A stretch of DNA of 16,068 bases from Gammaproteobacteria bacterium. GTDB taxonomy: Bacteria > Pseudomonadota > Gammaproteobacteria > Eutrophobiales > Eutrophobiaceae. Under the pieces are notes generated by a model. That model was not told where the DNA came from. It made no database searches and worked only from the letters and a program-made list of their open reading frames with translations. The stretch spans positions 1 to 16,068 of the forward strand of contig JACVQI010000027.1 of the NCBI GenBank assembly GCA_015661095.1, in the 5' to 3' direction. The position numbers were made by a program, and so were the translations under genes. Below, piece by piece: positions 1-7,002 of the stretch (position 1 is its first letter; each line of letters begins with the position of its first letter).

Positions 1-252
1 CAGACAGATGAGCGGAACGGCAAGGCGGTGGGCGCCGAAATGGTGAATCCGGATGACGAAATCATGCTGATCAGCGATCAGGGGACCTTGATCCGCACGC
101 CGGTCAAAGACATATCGATAGTGGGCCGGAATACCAAGGGCGTTCATCTGGTCAGACTCAAGGAAGGCGAACTTCTGGCCGGTATGGAACGGATCCTCGA
201 TATGAAGAACGGCGATGAAGACCAGGCTGAAGAAAATCAGACTGAAGGCTGA
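1..252 (+). CDS. gyrA: DNA gyrase subunit A, C-terminal fragment
   Basis: This is the last 83 codons of a gene that begins before the window; frame 1 is open from base 1 to the TGA at 250-252. GyrA is the breaking-and-rejoining subunit of DNA gyrase, which introduces negative supercoils. The fragment matches the final blade of the GyrA C-terminal beta-pinwheel, the DNA-wrapping domain. The segment DEIMLISDQGTLIRT is followed by GRNTKGVHLVRL, the form of the blade motif usual at the end of GyrA; that and the serC neighbour favour gyrA over parC. The protein ends in a short acidic tail rich in E, D and Q, normal for the family. The last codons (T-E-G-stop) lie inside a CTGAAGG heptamer repeat that continues into the gap. 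The catalytic domain is outside the window. Confidence 0.93.
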   Translation, partial: QTDERNGKAVGAEMVNPDDEIMLISDQGTLIRTPVKDISIVGRNTKGVHLVRLKEGELLAGMERILDMKNGDEDQAEENQTEG

Positions 253-327
253 AGGACATTAGTCTGAAGGATGTTCGGCATGAAGTTTTACCTTCAGCCT
301 AAACCCCTTCAGCCTAATACCCTTCTT
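242..327. repeat. Inverted CTGAAGG / CCTTCAG heptamer repeats, gyrA-serC junction
   Basis: CTGAAGG occurs in tandem at 242-248 and 249-255 and again at 264-270. The reverse complement CCTTCAG stands at 291-297 and 306-312, each followed by CCTAA. The 10-mer at 246-255 (AGGCTGAAGG) is exactly complementary to both 291-300 and 306-315, so the transcript can form either of two hairpins. No T-run follows, so it is not a standard intrinsic terminator. The left repeats start inside the gyrA coding sequence and overlap its stop codon. Confidence 0.8.
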
Positions 328-346
328 TCGACATCAGAGATAATTT

Positions 347-1429
347 ATGAAAAACGTATACAACTTTGCTCCCGGTCCGGCGATGCTGCCCAGACCGGTC
401 ATGAAAAAAGCCCAGGAGGAATTTCTGGACTGGAACGGCACCGGTATGTCCGTCATGGAAGTCAGCCATCGCTCCAAGGAATTCATCGCTCTGGCGGAGG
501 AATCCGAAGCTGATCTGCGCGATGTCCTCGGCATCCCCAGTAATTACAAGGTATTGTTCATGCAAGGGGGCGCCACCAGCCAGTTCGCCATGGTGCCAAT
601 GAATCTGTTGCAAGGCGGCAAGTCCGCTGATTACATCCATACCGGCAGTTGGTCGGTGAAGGCATACAAGGAGGCGCAACGACACGGCAAGGTGCGCGTC
701 GCGGCCACTTCCAAGGAACAGAATTACATGACCATCCCGGAGCGCAGCACCTGGCAGTTGGATAAGGATGCGGCCTATGTCTATTACTGCTCCAATGAAA
801 CCATCGGCGGTGTCGAGTTCCAATCTATACCTGATGTCGGTGCGGTGCCGCTGGTGGCCGATATGACCTCGCACGCTCTGTCCCGGCCCATCGATGTCTC
901 GAAGTTCGGTATCATCATCGCCGGTTCGCAGAAAAACATCGGCCCGGCCGGCCTGGTGCTGGTCATCATCCGCGAGGATCTGATCGGGACGGAATCGGCG
1001 CATCTGCCATCGTTGCTGGATTACGCCCATATGGCGGCCAACGAATCCATGTCCAACACCCCGCCGACCTTTAGCTGGTATATCGCCGCCCTGGTCTTCA
1101 AATGGATCAAGGCGGAAGGCGGCTTGAAGGCCATGGAACAGAATGCCATCAAGCGCTCCGGTAAGTTGTATGCTGCTATCGATGCCAGCGGGTTCTATCA
1201 AAACCCGGTGGACAAGCGCTACCGTTCGCGCATGAACGTGACCTTCACGCTGAAGGATGCGAACCTGGATGGCAAGTTCCTGCAGGAAGCGAAAGCAGCC
1301 GGTCTGGAGGCATTGAAAGGGCACCGCAGCGTCGGCGGTATGCGCGCCAGTATCTATAATGCCATGCCCATGGAAGGAGTAGATGCATTGATAACTTTAA
1401 TGCAAGAGTTTGAACGGAAACACGGATAA
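347..1429 (+). CDS. serC: Phosphoserine aminotransferase
   Basis: SerC is a cytosolic PLP enzyme that transfers an amino group from glutamate to 3-phosphohydroxypyruvate, giving phosphoserine for serine synthesis. The same enzyme acts on an intermediate of pyridoxal phosphate synthesis. The 360-residue length is standard. The N-terminus NFAPGPAMLP is the family signature. GGATSQF near residues 74-80 matches the phosphate/cofactor-binding loop. ADMTS (171-175) supplies the aspartate expected to contact the pyridine nitrogen, and GSQKNIGPAGL carries the presumed Schiff-base lysine K196. The C-terminal GHRSVGGMRASIYNAMP is also characteristic. The ATG start gives the complete signature; the ribosome-binding site is weak (GAGA at 337-340). 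It is the first gene of the block behind gyrA. A long open frame on the opposite strand is a shadow. Confidence 0.97.
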   Translation: MKNVYNFAPGPAMLPRPVMKKAQEEFLDWNGTGMSVMEVSHRSKEFIALAEESEADLRDVLGIPSNYKVLFMQGGATSQFAMVPMNLLQGGKSADYIHTGSWSVKAYKEAQRHGKVRVAATSKEQNYMTIPERSTWQLDKDAAYVYYCSNETIGGVEFQSIPDVGAVPLVADMTSHALSRPIDVSKFGIIIAGSQKNIGPAGLVLVIIREDLIGTESAHLPSLLDYAHMAANESMSNTPPTFSWYIAALVFKWIKAEGGLKAMEQNAIKRSGKLYAAIDASGFYQNPVDKRYRSRMNVTFTLKDANLDGKFLQEAKAAGLEALKGHRSVGGMRASIYNAMPMEGVDALITLMQEFERKHG

Positions 1430-1432
1430 ATA

Positions 1433-1488
1433 TGTGAAGTGAGGTGTGAAGAGTGAGGAGTCAGGAGTGAGGGGTGTGAGGTAAAGTG
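1433..1488. repeat. Period-7 tandem repeat (TGAGGAG-like) after serC
   Basis: Eight successive 7-mers, all starting with T, run without a phase slip from 1433 to 1488. Examples are TGTGAAG, TGAGGTG, TGAAGAG, TGAGGAG, TCAGGAG and TGAGGGG. The run begins four bases after the serC stop codon and is almost pure purine plus T on the coding strand. It abuts the palindromic element at 1488. Reverse-complement words return at 1576-1610. Confidence 0.85.
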
Positions 1489-1570
1489 TAGGTCGGATTG
1501 AGCGTAGAGAAATCCGACATCATTATTATTCAATTGTTGGCGGATTTCACATCCGTTCAATCCGCCCTAC
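1488..1570. repeat. Palindromic intergenic element (REP/MITE-like)
   Basis: The left arm, 1488 to about 1518, begins GTAGGTCGGATTGAGCG and ends AAATCCGAC. The right arm, 1539-1570, is its imperfect reverse complement; read on the minus strand it begins GTAGGGCGGATTGAACG and ends AAATCCGCC. Arms of 31-32 bases differ at a few positions and by one base in length. Each arm is itself a small palindrome (CGGATT paired with AATCCG). The centre, about 1519-1538, is AT-rich. It encodes nothing and could fold into a long hairpin. The design resembles REP-like or miniature mobile elements of gammaproteobacteria; I cannot name the family, and I see no clear target-site duplication. Confidence 0.75.
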
Positions 1571-1575
1571 GATTC

Positions 1576-1610
1576 TCCTCACTTCAGTTACCACTCCTCA
1601 CACTTATTCC
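1576..1610. repeat. Period-7 repeats in inverse orientation before pheA
   Basis: On the + strand this reads as five 7-mers: TCCTCAC, TTCAGTT, ACCACTC, CTCACAC and TTATTCC. Their reverse complements (GTGAGGA, AACTGAA, GAGTGGT, GTGTGAG, GGAATAA) resemble the words found at 1433-1488. The block therefore mirrors the left one across the palindromic element, so nearly the whole gap from 1433 to 1610 is one large imperfect inverted repeat. Confidence 0.7.
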
Positions 1611-1651
1611 AGGCTACCAAGTAAACTCCGACTACGGTATCCTTGCCGGCC

Positions 1652-2737
1652 ATGTCCAATGACTCCACACTTGAACAAATCCGCAAAAGCATCGATGCTG
1701 TCGATAACCAGTTACTGGAGCTGATCAGCAAACGTGCCGCCCTGGCTATCCAGGTGCGGGAAATCAAAAGTAACAGTGCCGGCCAGACCTCGTTCTATCG
1801 TCCGGAGCGGGAAGCACAGATACTGAAACGCGTCACCGATGCCAACCCGGGACCATTGCCGGATGAGCAGGTCGCGCGCCTGTTCCGGGAGATCATTTCC
1901 GCCTGTCTGGCCCTGGAAGAACAGTTGAATATCGCCTACCTCGGACCGGCCGGAACTTTTACCCAGGCCGCGACCCTGAAACATTTCGGCCAGTCGGTTT
2001 TAACGACCGCATTGTCCGGCATCGATCAGGTGTTTCGGGAAGTGGAATCCGGCAACTGCGATTACGGTGTCGTGCCGATCGAAAATTCCATTGAGGGCGT
2101 CATCAATCACACACATGACCTGCTGATCAATTCGAATCTGAAGATCTGCGGGGAAATCGAGGTGCGCATCAACCAGCACCTGTTAAGTAAGGCCGCCAGT
2201 CTGGATGCCATCACCAGGATTTATTCGCATCAGCAGTCCTTCGGCCAATGCCGGGCCTGGCTGGACAATCACTTGCCCGATGTGGAGCGTATCGCCGTCA
2301 ACAGCAACGCCGAAGCGGCGCAACTGGCGGGCAAGGATCCGGCTGCCGCCGCCGTGGCGAGTGAAACGGCTGCCGATCTGTACGGTCTGGGCATTCTGGC
2401 GCGGAATATCGAGGATGATCCCATCAATACCACCCGTTTCATGGTAATCGGCACGCAGGCCGTACCCCGCAGCGGTTACGACAAGACCTCGTTACTCTTT
2501 TCCACGCCGAATAAACCCGGCGCCTTGCACGAGATGCTCGCCTGTTTCGCTGATCACAAAGTCAGCATGACGCGGATCGAATCGCGCCCGTCGCGGCGGG
2601 GCATGTGGGATTATGTATTTTTCGTCGACGTTGAAGGCCATGTCGAGGACCAGAATGTCGCCGCGGCCTTACACCAACTCGAGCAGAGGGCGGCCATGGT
2701 CAAACTGCTGGGTTCTTACCCGCGCGCGGTGCTCTAG
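1652..2737 (+). CDS. pheA: Bifunctional chorismate mutase / prephenate dehydratase (P-protein)
   Basis: PheA converts chorismate to prephenate and then to phenylpyruvate, the precursor of phenylalanine. Three domains are visible in 361 residues. An AroQ-type chorismate mutase (about 1-92) has R11, R28, K39 and E52 in the expected places. The prephenate dehydratase domain (about 93-270) opens with IAYLGPAGTFTQAA and closes with NTTRFMVIG, including the catalytic TRF motif. A regulatory ACT domain (about 278-358) carries GALH and ESRP, the elements that bind phenylalanine in feedback-inhibited P-proteins. I chose ATG 1652; an in-frame TTG at 1643 would add three residues (M-P-A). Neither start has a clear Shine-Dalgarno. 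Only 13 bases separate its stop from hisC, suggesting co-transcription. No Phe-rich leader peptide is visible upstream, so attenuation of the enteric type is not supported. Confidence 0.96.
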   Translation: MSNDSTLEQIRKSIDAVDNQLLELISKRAALAIQVREIKSNSAGQTSFYRPEREAQILKRVTDANPGPLPDEQVARLFREIISACLALEEQLNIAYLGPAGTFTQAATLKHFGQSVLTTALSGIDQVFREVESGNCDYGVVPIENSIEGVINHTHDLLINSNLKICGEIEVRINQHLLSKAASLDAITRIYSHQQSFGQCRAWLDNHLPDVERIAVNSNAEAAQLAGKDPAAAAVASETAADLYGLGILARNIEDDPINTTRFMVIGTQAVPRSGYDKTSLLFSTPNKPGALHEMLACFADHKVSMTRIESRPSRRGMWDYVFFVDVEGHVEDQNVAAALHQLEQRAAMVKLLGSYPRAVL

Positions 2738-2750
2738 TAGATAACAGTCT

Positions 2751-3851
2751 ATGAGTTGTGATTTTTTGAAACTGGCGGTGCCGGGTATAGCCGGCCTGCA
2801 ACCCTATCAGCCCGGCAAACCGATCGAGGAACTGGAGCGGGAACTCGGGATCAGCAATATCATCAAACTGGCCTCGAACGAAAATGCCCTGGGTCCCAGT
2901 CCAAGGGTTATCGAGGCAATGCCCGCCATGACGGATTTGTATCGCTATCCGGATGGCAACGGCTATATCCTGAAACAGGCTTTATCTGAAATTCACGGTG
3001 TCAGGCTCGATCAGATTACTCTGGGTAACGGTTCCAATGACATCCTTGAATTCGCCGCGCGCGCCTTTCTGACGGAGCGGCACAGCAGTGTTTTTTCTGA
3101 ACATGCCTTTGCGATTTATCCAATCGTAACCCAGGCGGTCGGCGCCCGGGGCATCGTCACACCGGCGAAAAATTATGGCCATGATCTGAAAGCCATACTG
3201 ACCACAATCGCCGAGGATACACGGCTGGTATTCATCGCCAATCCCAATAATCCCACCGGTACCTGTCTGAGTACGGGTGAGTTGCAGGAATTTCTGGACC
3301 AGGTGCCGGAGCAAGTGATCGTGTTAATGGACCAGGCTTATTATGAATATGCCTACGGCGGAGACTATCCGGATTGTGTCCAGTGGCTGGACCGCTACCG
3401 GAATCTGATCGTCGCGCGCACCTTCTCCAAGGCTTATGGTCTGGCCGCCTTGCGGGTTGGCTACGCCGTTTCCCATCCGCAACTAGCCGATCTGCTGAAC
3501 CGGGTCAGGCAACCGTTCAATGTCAATAGCATTGCCCTGCGGGCCGCCGTCATCGCGCTGCAGGATCAGGCGCATATCGAACAGGTGGTTCGGTTTAATC
3601 AGGCCGGCATGCGCCAGCTCATCGCCGGGCTCGACAGCATGGGCATACACTTTATCCCCTCCAGCGCCAATTTTCTCTGCATCGATATGGAGCAGAATGC
3701 CCAGCCGATCTATGAGCAATTACTGCGGGCGGGGGTTATCGTCAGACCTGTCGCCAGTTACGGCCTGCCCAATCATCTGCGGGTCACCATTGGTCGTGAA
3801 CAGGAAAATGACCGTTTTCTCACCGCCCTGGCCGGGATACTATCGAAGTGA
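2751..3851 (+). CDS. hisC: Histidinol-phosphate aminotransferase family enzyme
   Basis: This 366-residue fold-type I PLP aminotransferase matches HisC. Motifs in order are KLASNENALGPSP (39-51), YRYPDGN (64-70), the GNGSND cofactor loop (92-97), NPNNPTGT (164-171), DQAYYEY (194-200), TFSKAYGLAALRVGY with the presumed Schiff-base lysine K227, and RVTIG near the end. HisC transfers an amino group between glutamate and imidazole-acetol phosphate in histidine synthesis. In this gene cluster HisC paralogs are often thought to work on phenylpyruvate or hydroxyphenylpyruvate as well, which would fit a position between pheA and tyrA; the sequence alone cannot decide the substrate. Where most relatives have D-E-A-Y, this protein has D-Q-A-Y; the aspartate and tyrosine are kept. 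The stop codon lies within the first unit of a 7-bp repeat. Confidence 0.92.
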   Translation: MSCDFLKLAVPGIAGLQPYQPGKPIEELERELGISNIIKLASNENALGPSPRVIEAMPAMTDLYRYPDGNGYILKQALSEIHGVRLDQITLGNGSNDILEFAARAFLTERHSSVFSEHAFAIYPIVTQAVGARGIVTPAKNYGHDLKAILTTIAEDTRLVFIANPNNPTGTCLSTGELQEFLDQVPEQVIVLMDQAYYEYAYGGDYPDCVQWLDRYRNLIVARTFSKAYGLAALRVGYAVSHPQLADLLNRVRQPFNVNSIALRAAVIALQDQAHIEQVVRFNQAGMRQLIAGLDSMGIHFIPSSANFLCIDMEQNAQPIYEQLLRAGVIVRPVASYGLPNHLRVTIGREQENDRFLTALAGILSK

Positions 3852-3882
3852 AAAGTAAAAAGTGGAAAGTGGAAAGTTAAAT
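3848..3882. repeat. Period-7 tandem repeat (GTGGAAA) at the hisC-tyrA junction
   Basis: Five units in perfect 7-base register: GTGAAAA, GTAAAAA, GTGGAAA, GTGGAAA and GTTAAAT. The first unit contains the hisC stop codon (TGA at 3849-3851). The tract is purine-rich on the coding strand and occupies half of the 68-base gap before tyrA. Confidence 0.85.
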
Positions 3883-3919
3883 TATCGGAGTGGACAGTTT
3901 ACCGGTCACCTGATGTGCT

Positions 3920-4840
3920 ATGACAACTGACAAACTACACATCAAGCGGTTGGCGATTCTCGGTGTCGGTCTGATCGGCGGTTCCCTGGCACGGGCGTTG
4001 CGGCGCGCGGGTGTGTGCGAGACCATCGTCGGGTATGGCCGCAATGAGGATAATCTGCGCACGGCACAGGCACTGGGAGTGATAGATAGCTATGCCATGC
4101 AACCCGCCGCAGTTGTCCGGGATGCCGACATGATCGTCCTGGCTACGCCGCTGTCCACAACCGCGCGATTACTACAACAGATGCAAACCGCCATCATTCC
4201 GACGGCGACTCTGACCGATGTCGGCAGCGCCAAGGGTAGCGTGGTCAAAGCCTGCACGGACACTTTGACCCCGGAGCAATTACGCCGCTTCGTACCGGGC
4301 CATCCGATCGCAGGCACGGAAAAGAGCGGGGTGGAGGCGTCTTTCGCAGAGTTGTATGAAGATCACCTGGCGATATTGACCCCCCTGCCGCAACAGGACG
4401 CGGGACATCTGCAACGTGTGACCAGAATGTGGGAAGCCACCGGTGCCAGAGTGGTGACCATGACGATTGAACATCATGACCAGATCCTGGCCGCCACCAG
4501 CCATCTGCCGCATATGCTCGCCTATGCTCTGGTGGACTGTCTGGCGGGCATGCAGACCCGGGACGAAATCTTCCGTTATGCAGCGGGTGGCTTCACCGAT
4601 TTCACCCGCATTGCCTCCAGCAATCCGCGGATGTGGGCCGATATCTGCATGGCCAATCGCGACAACCTGATCAGTGTGCTGGAATTATTTGATACACATA
4701 TCCGGGACATCAAGCACGCCATCGCTTCCGGTAATGGTGACGCATTATTGGCGATTTTTTCCCGGGCGAAAAACTCCCGTGATGAGTTCATCCGCAATAA
4801 ACTGGAAAATGGGAAGCGGAAAGTGGAAAGCAGCGAGTAA
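3920..4840 (+). CDS. tyrA: Prephenate / cyclohexadienyl dehydrogenase
   Basis: TyrA oxidatively decarboxylates prephenate (or arogenate) with NAD(P)+, feeding tyrosine synthesis. The N-terminal Rossmann fold has GVGLIGGS (15-22). TDVGSAKG (99-106) and GHPIAGTE (127-134, presumed catalytic H128) follow. The C-terminal helical domain has SHLPHML (194-200) and DFTRIASS (227-234), with R230 in the position that binds the prephenate carboxylate in relatives. There is no fused chorismate mutase or ACT domain, so this is a stand-alone TyrA of 306 residues. Whether it prefers prephenate or arogenate, NAD or NADP, cannot be read reliably. The last 12 residues (from L295 on) are encoded by a 7-bp repeat and are probably not part of the ancestral protein. 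In several Pseudomonas species tyrA and aroA are fused; here a stop and 53 bases separate them. Confidence 0.95.
   Translation: MTTDKLHIKRLAILGVGLIGGSLARALRRAGVCETIVGYGRNEDNLRTAQALGVIDSYAMQPAAVVRDADMIVLATPLSTTARLLQQMQTAIIPTATLTDVGSAKGSVVKACTDTLTPEQLRRFVPGHPIAGTEKSGVEASFAELYEDHLAILTPLPQQDAGHLQRVTRMWEATGARVVTMTIEHHDQILAATSHLPHMLAYALVDCLAGMQTRDEIFRYAAGGFTDFTRIASSNPRMWADICMANRDNLISVLELFDTHIRDIKHAIASGNGDALLAIFSRAKNSRDEFIRNKLENGKRKVESSE
4803..4837. repeat. Period-7 tandem repeat inside the 3' end of tyrA
   Basis: Five units in register: TGGAAAA, TGGGAAG, CGGAAAG, TGGAAAG and CAGCGAG. The TAA stop follows directly at 4838. These words closely resemble those in the hisC-tyrA gap (GTGGAAA permuted is TGGAAAG), yet here they are translated, giving the charged tail N-G-K-R-K-V-E-S-S-E. 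Confidence 0.8.
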
Positions 4841-4893
4841 ACGCAGGCTGATCGAGAGTTTTATGAGATACAAAATCGCTTTGGCATCCCGCA

Positions 4894-6225
4894 ATGTCCA
4901 ATAGCACCCGTCGCATCGATTATCTGGTCAAGGGCGCCGGACCCCTGCAGGGGCATTTGCGCATACCCGGGGATAAATCGATCTCGCACCGCGCCTTGAT
5001 GCTGGCTGCCATTGCCGAAGGTTCCACCCATGTCAGCGGATTTCTCGACGGCGCCGACACCCTAGCGACCATGCAGGCGTTGCAGGCCATGGGTGTGGTC
5101 GTGGATCGGCACGGCCCGCATGAACTGACCGTGCATGGTGTCGGCCTGCATGGCTTGCAACCTCCGGCCGGAGCACTGTATCTGGGCAATTCCGGCACTT
5201 CGGTCCGGTTATTGTCGGGACTGCTGGCCGGGCAAAAATTTGATACGGAACTTACCGGCGACGCTTCCTTATCCCGGCGGCCGATGCGGCGGGTGGTCGA
5301 ACCACTGCGGCAGATGCAGGCCGATATCGAATGTACTGAGGCCGGCACTTTGCCTATCCATATCCGGGGCGGACGGCAACTGACCGGCATCACCTATACC
5401 ATGCCGGTGGCCAGCGCCCAGTTGAAGTCGGCATTATTACTGGCCGGACTCTACGCCAGCGGCAGGACCTGTGTCATTGAACCGGCCGCCACCCGGGATC
5501 ATACCGAACGGATGCTGACCCATTTCGGTTGCCGGATCGAACAGGCGGATAAACAGATCTGCCTCAGCAGCCAGAAATTGATGGCGCGTGATATCGAGGT
5601 GCCGGCGGATATCTCCTCGGCGACATTTTTCCTGGTGGCTGCCGCGATCACCGCGGGATCGGATCTTTATCTGGAGAAAATCGGCGTGAATCCGACCCGC
5701 CATGCCGTGCTCGAAATACTCCAGGCCATGGGTGCTGATATCACGCTCCATAACCAGCAAATCCGTTCCGGCGAGCCGGTCGCGGATATCCGTGTGCGTA
5801 GCGGTAAATTACAGGGGATCGCCATCCCGGAGAGCTTGGTGCCGATCGCGATCGATGAATTTCCGGCGATCCTGATCGCCGCGGCCTGCGCCAGTGGCAC
5901 TACCAGACTGTCAGGCGCGGCCGAATTAAGGGTCAAGGAAAGCGACCGCATCCAGGCGCTGGCATCCGGGTTGCAAGCATTGGGTATTCAGGTCCAAACC
6001 AGTACGGATGGCATGCTGGTTGAAGGCGGCAAATTGTCCGGTGGGGTCGTTGACAGTTGCACGGATCACCGGATTGCCATGGCCTTCACAGTAGCCGGAC
6101 TGGTTGCTGCTGGTCCGGTAACCGTTCAGGACTGTGTCAATGTAAATACGTCTTTCCCCGGTTTTATCGACTTGCTGCGGCAGGTCGGATGCGCTATCGA
6201 AGTCAGGGAACGGGATTATGCCTGA
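4894..6225 (+). CDS. aroA: 3-phosphoshikimate 1-carboxyvinyltransferase (EPSP synthase)
   Basis: AroA joins phosphoenolpyruvate to shikimate-3-phosphate, the sixth shikimate-pathway step, providing the chorismate precursor used by PheA and TyrA upstream. The 443-residue protein shows the full family pattern: IPGDKSISHRALML (24-37, K28 in the active site), LGNSGTSVRLLSGL (97-110), SLSRRPM (125-131), PVASAQLKSALLLAG (171-185), DHTERM (202-207), the catalytic IDEFP (320-324), ELRVKESDRI (344-353) and DHRIAMAF (391-398). GNSGTSVR instead of the GNAGTAMR of E. coli makes it look more like the class II/Pseudomonas-type lineage. The glycine that is alanine in the glyphosate-tolerant CP4 enzyme is retained (G101). 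The start at ATG 4894 has no strong Shine-Dalgarno. Its 3' end overlaps cmk by eight bases, implying translational coupling. Confidence 0.97.
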   Translation: MSNSTRRIDYLVKGAGPLQGHLRIPGDKSISHRALMLAAIAEGSTHVSGFLDGADTLATMQALQAMGVVVDRHGPHELTVHGVGLHGLQPPAGALYLGNSGTSVRLLSGLLAGQKFDTELTGDASLSRRPMRRVVEPLRQMQADIECTEAGTLPIHIRGGRQLTGITYTMPVASAQLKSALLLAGLYASGRTCVIEPAATRDHTERMLTHFGCRIEQADKQICLSSQKLMARDIEVPADISSATFFLVAAAITAGSDLYLEKIGVNPTRHAVLEILQAMGADITLHNQQIRSGEPVADIRVRSGKLQGIAIPESLVPIAIDEFPAILIAAACASGTTRLSGAAELRVKESDRIQALASGLQALGIQVQTSTDGMLVEGGKLSGGVVDSCTDHRIAMAFTVAGLVAAGPVTVQDCVNVNTSFPGFIDLLRQVGCAIEVRERDYA

Positions 6226-6901
6226 GATCCCGGTAATCACCATCGACGGTCCCAGTGGTACGGGGAAGGGGGTGTTGTGCGGCTATCTGGCCGACCGGCT
6301 GGGTTGGCATAGGCTGGACAGTGGCGCCCTGTACCGGGTGGTTGCGCATGTGGCCCTGAGCAGGGGTGTGGCACTGGAAAATGACGCGGAATTGGCGCAA
6401 ATCGCCTCCAGCCTGGATGTCAGCTTCAAACAGGGACGGGGAGAAAGCCGGGTGATCCTGGATGGTAACCAGGATGTATCCGGCGCCATCCGTACTGAAA
6501 CCTGCGGCAATACGGCTTCGCAGGCCGCCGCCCACAAGGCGGTACGGCAGGCGCTATTGCAGCTACAACGCCAGTTTCGGCAGATGCCGGGCCTGGTGGC
6601 AGACGGTCGGGATATGGGTACGGTGGTTTTCCCGGATGCGGGTCTGAAAATCTTTTTGACGGCCAGTCCGGAGGTCAGGGCAGACAGACGATATAAACAG
6701 TTGAAAGACAAGGGAAATAGTGTTAACCTCGCACGCCTTTCGGCGGAGATAAAAGAACGCGATGCCAGGGATGCGGGAAGAAGCATTTCTCCTTTGATAC
6801 CTGCGCCGGATGCCATCGTGATCGATACGTCCGAACTTAATATCGATGAAGTTTGCAGCCGTGTCGCCGCGGAGGTAGAAAAAGTTTTCAGGTTGCCCTG
6901 A
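6218..6901 (+). CDS. cmk: Cytidylate kinase (CMP kinase)
   Basis: Cmk phosphorylates CMP and dCMP with ATP, recycling cytidine nucleotides. The 227-residue length is standard for the bacterial enzyme. The P-loop is GPSGTGKG (11-18). Residues known to bind CMP or ATP in the E. coli enzyme are all found at the same numbers: S36, R41, R110, R131, D132, R181, D185 and R188. DGRDMGTVVFPDA (129-141) and ERDARDAGRSISPL (180-193) are the typical signatures; the last normally reads ...APL, here SPL. ATG 6218 lies inside the end of aroA and is preceded by a GGGA-type ribosome-binding site. The cmk-rpsA pairing is conserved in proteobacteria, and in E. coli rpsA promoters lie in and after cmk. Confidence 0.96.
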   Translation: MPEIPVITIDGPSGTGKGVLCGYLADRLGWHRLDSGALYRVVAHVALSRGVALENDAELAQIASSLDVSFKQGRGESRVILDGNQDVSGAIRTETCGNTASQAAAHKAVRQALLQLQRQFRQMPGLVADGRDMGTVVFPDAGLKIFLTASPEVRADRRYKQLKDKGNSVNLARLSAEIKERDARDAGRSISPLIPAPDAIVIDTSELNIDEVCSRVAAEVEKVFRLP

Positions 6902-7002
6902 ACAGACGCCGATACAGCGGGCGCGATCGTAGTAACGGAGGATCGCCGGAAGCATTATTTATTTACAACATTTATAGCCAACTAGTGGATACATTAAATT
7001 GC
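6902..7002 (+). promoter_or_regulatory. rpsA leader with candidate autoregulatory hairpin
   Basis: This 101-base leader separates cmk from rpsA. A stem GCGATC (6923-6928) / GATCGC (6941-6946) closes a 12-base loop, and a strong Shine-Dalgarno-like GGAGG at 6937-6941 lies at the loop-stem edge, about 60 bases before the ATG. The 30 bases just before the start are AT-rich with no good Shine-Dalgarno. In E. coli and related gammaproteobacteria rpsA leaders likewise lack a canonical site, fold into hairpins and mediate repression by S1. Assignment here rests on that precedent plus the hairpin seen. Confidence 0.45.

Noticed and set aside
314..1324. Long open frame of 336 codons on the minus strand opposite serC
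   Set aside because: It lies wholly over the strongly supported serC, its translation resembles no family, and such mirror frames are expected in GC-rich coding DNA.
1354..1560. Minus-strand frame of 68 codons with a Ser/Thr/His/Leu-rich repeat
   Set aside because: The repetitive residues are a direct translation of the heptamer tract, and it overlaps the serC end and the palindromic element; no start signal or family likeness.
1433..1610. CRISPR array or attenuator in the serC-pheA gap
   Set aside because: There are no spaced identical repeats of CRISPR length, and no Phe-codon-rich leader peptide or T-run after a hairpin.
6701..6729. Promoter for rpsA inside cmk (TTGAAA, 17 bases, TAACCT)
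   Set aside because: The -10 match is poor and the match alone is not better than chance, though E. coli does have rpsA promoters in this area.
6853..7002. N-terminal extension of rpsA to an upstream start
   Set aside because: It overlaps the end of cmk in another frame and is not S1-like; MSESFAELFE at 7003 is the conserved start.
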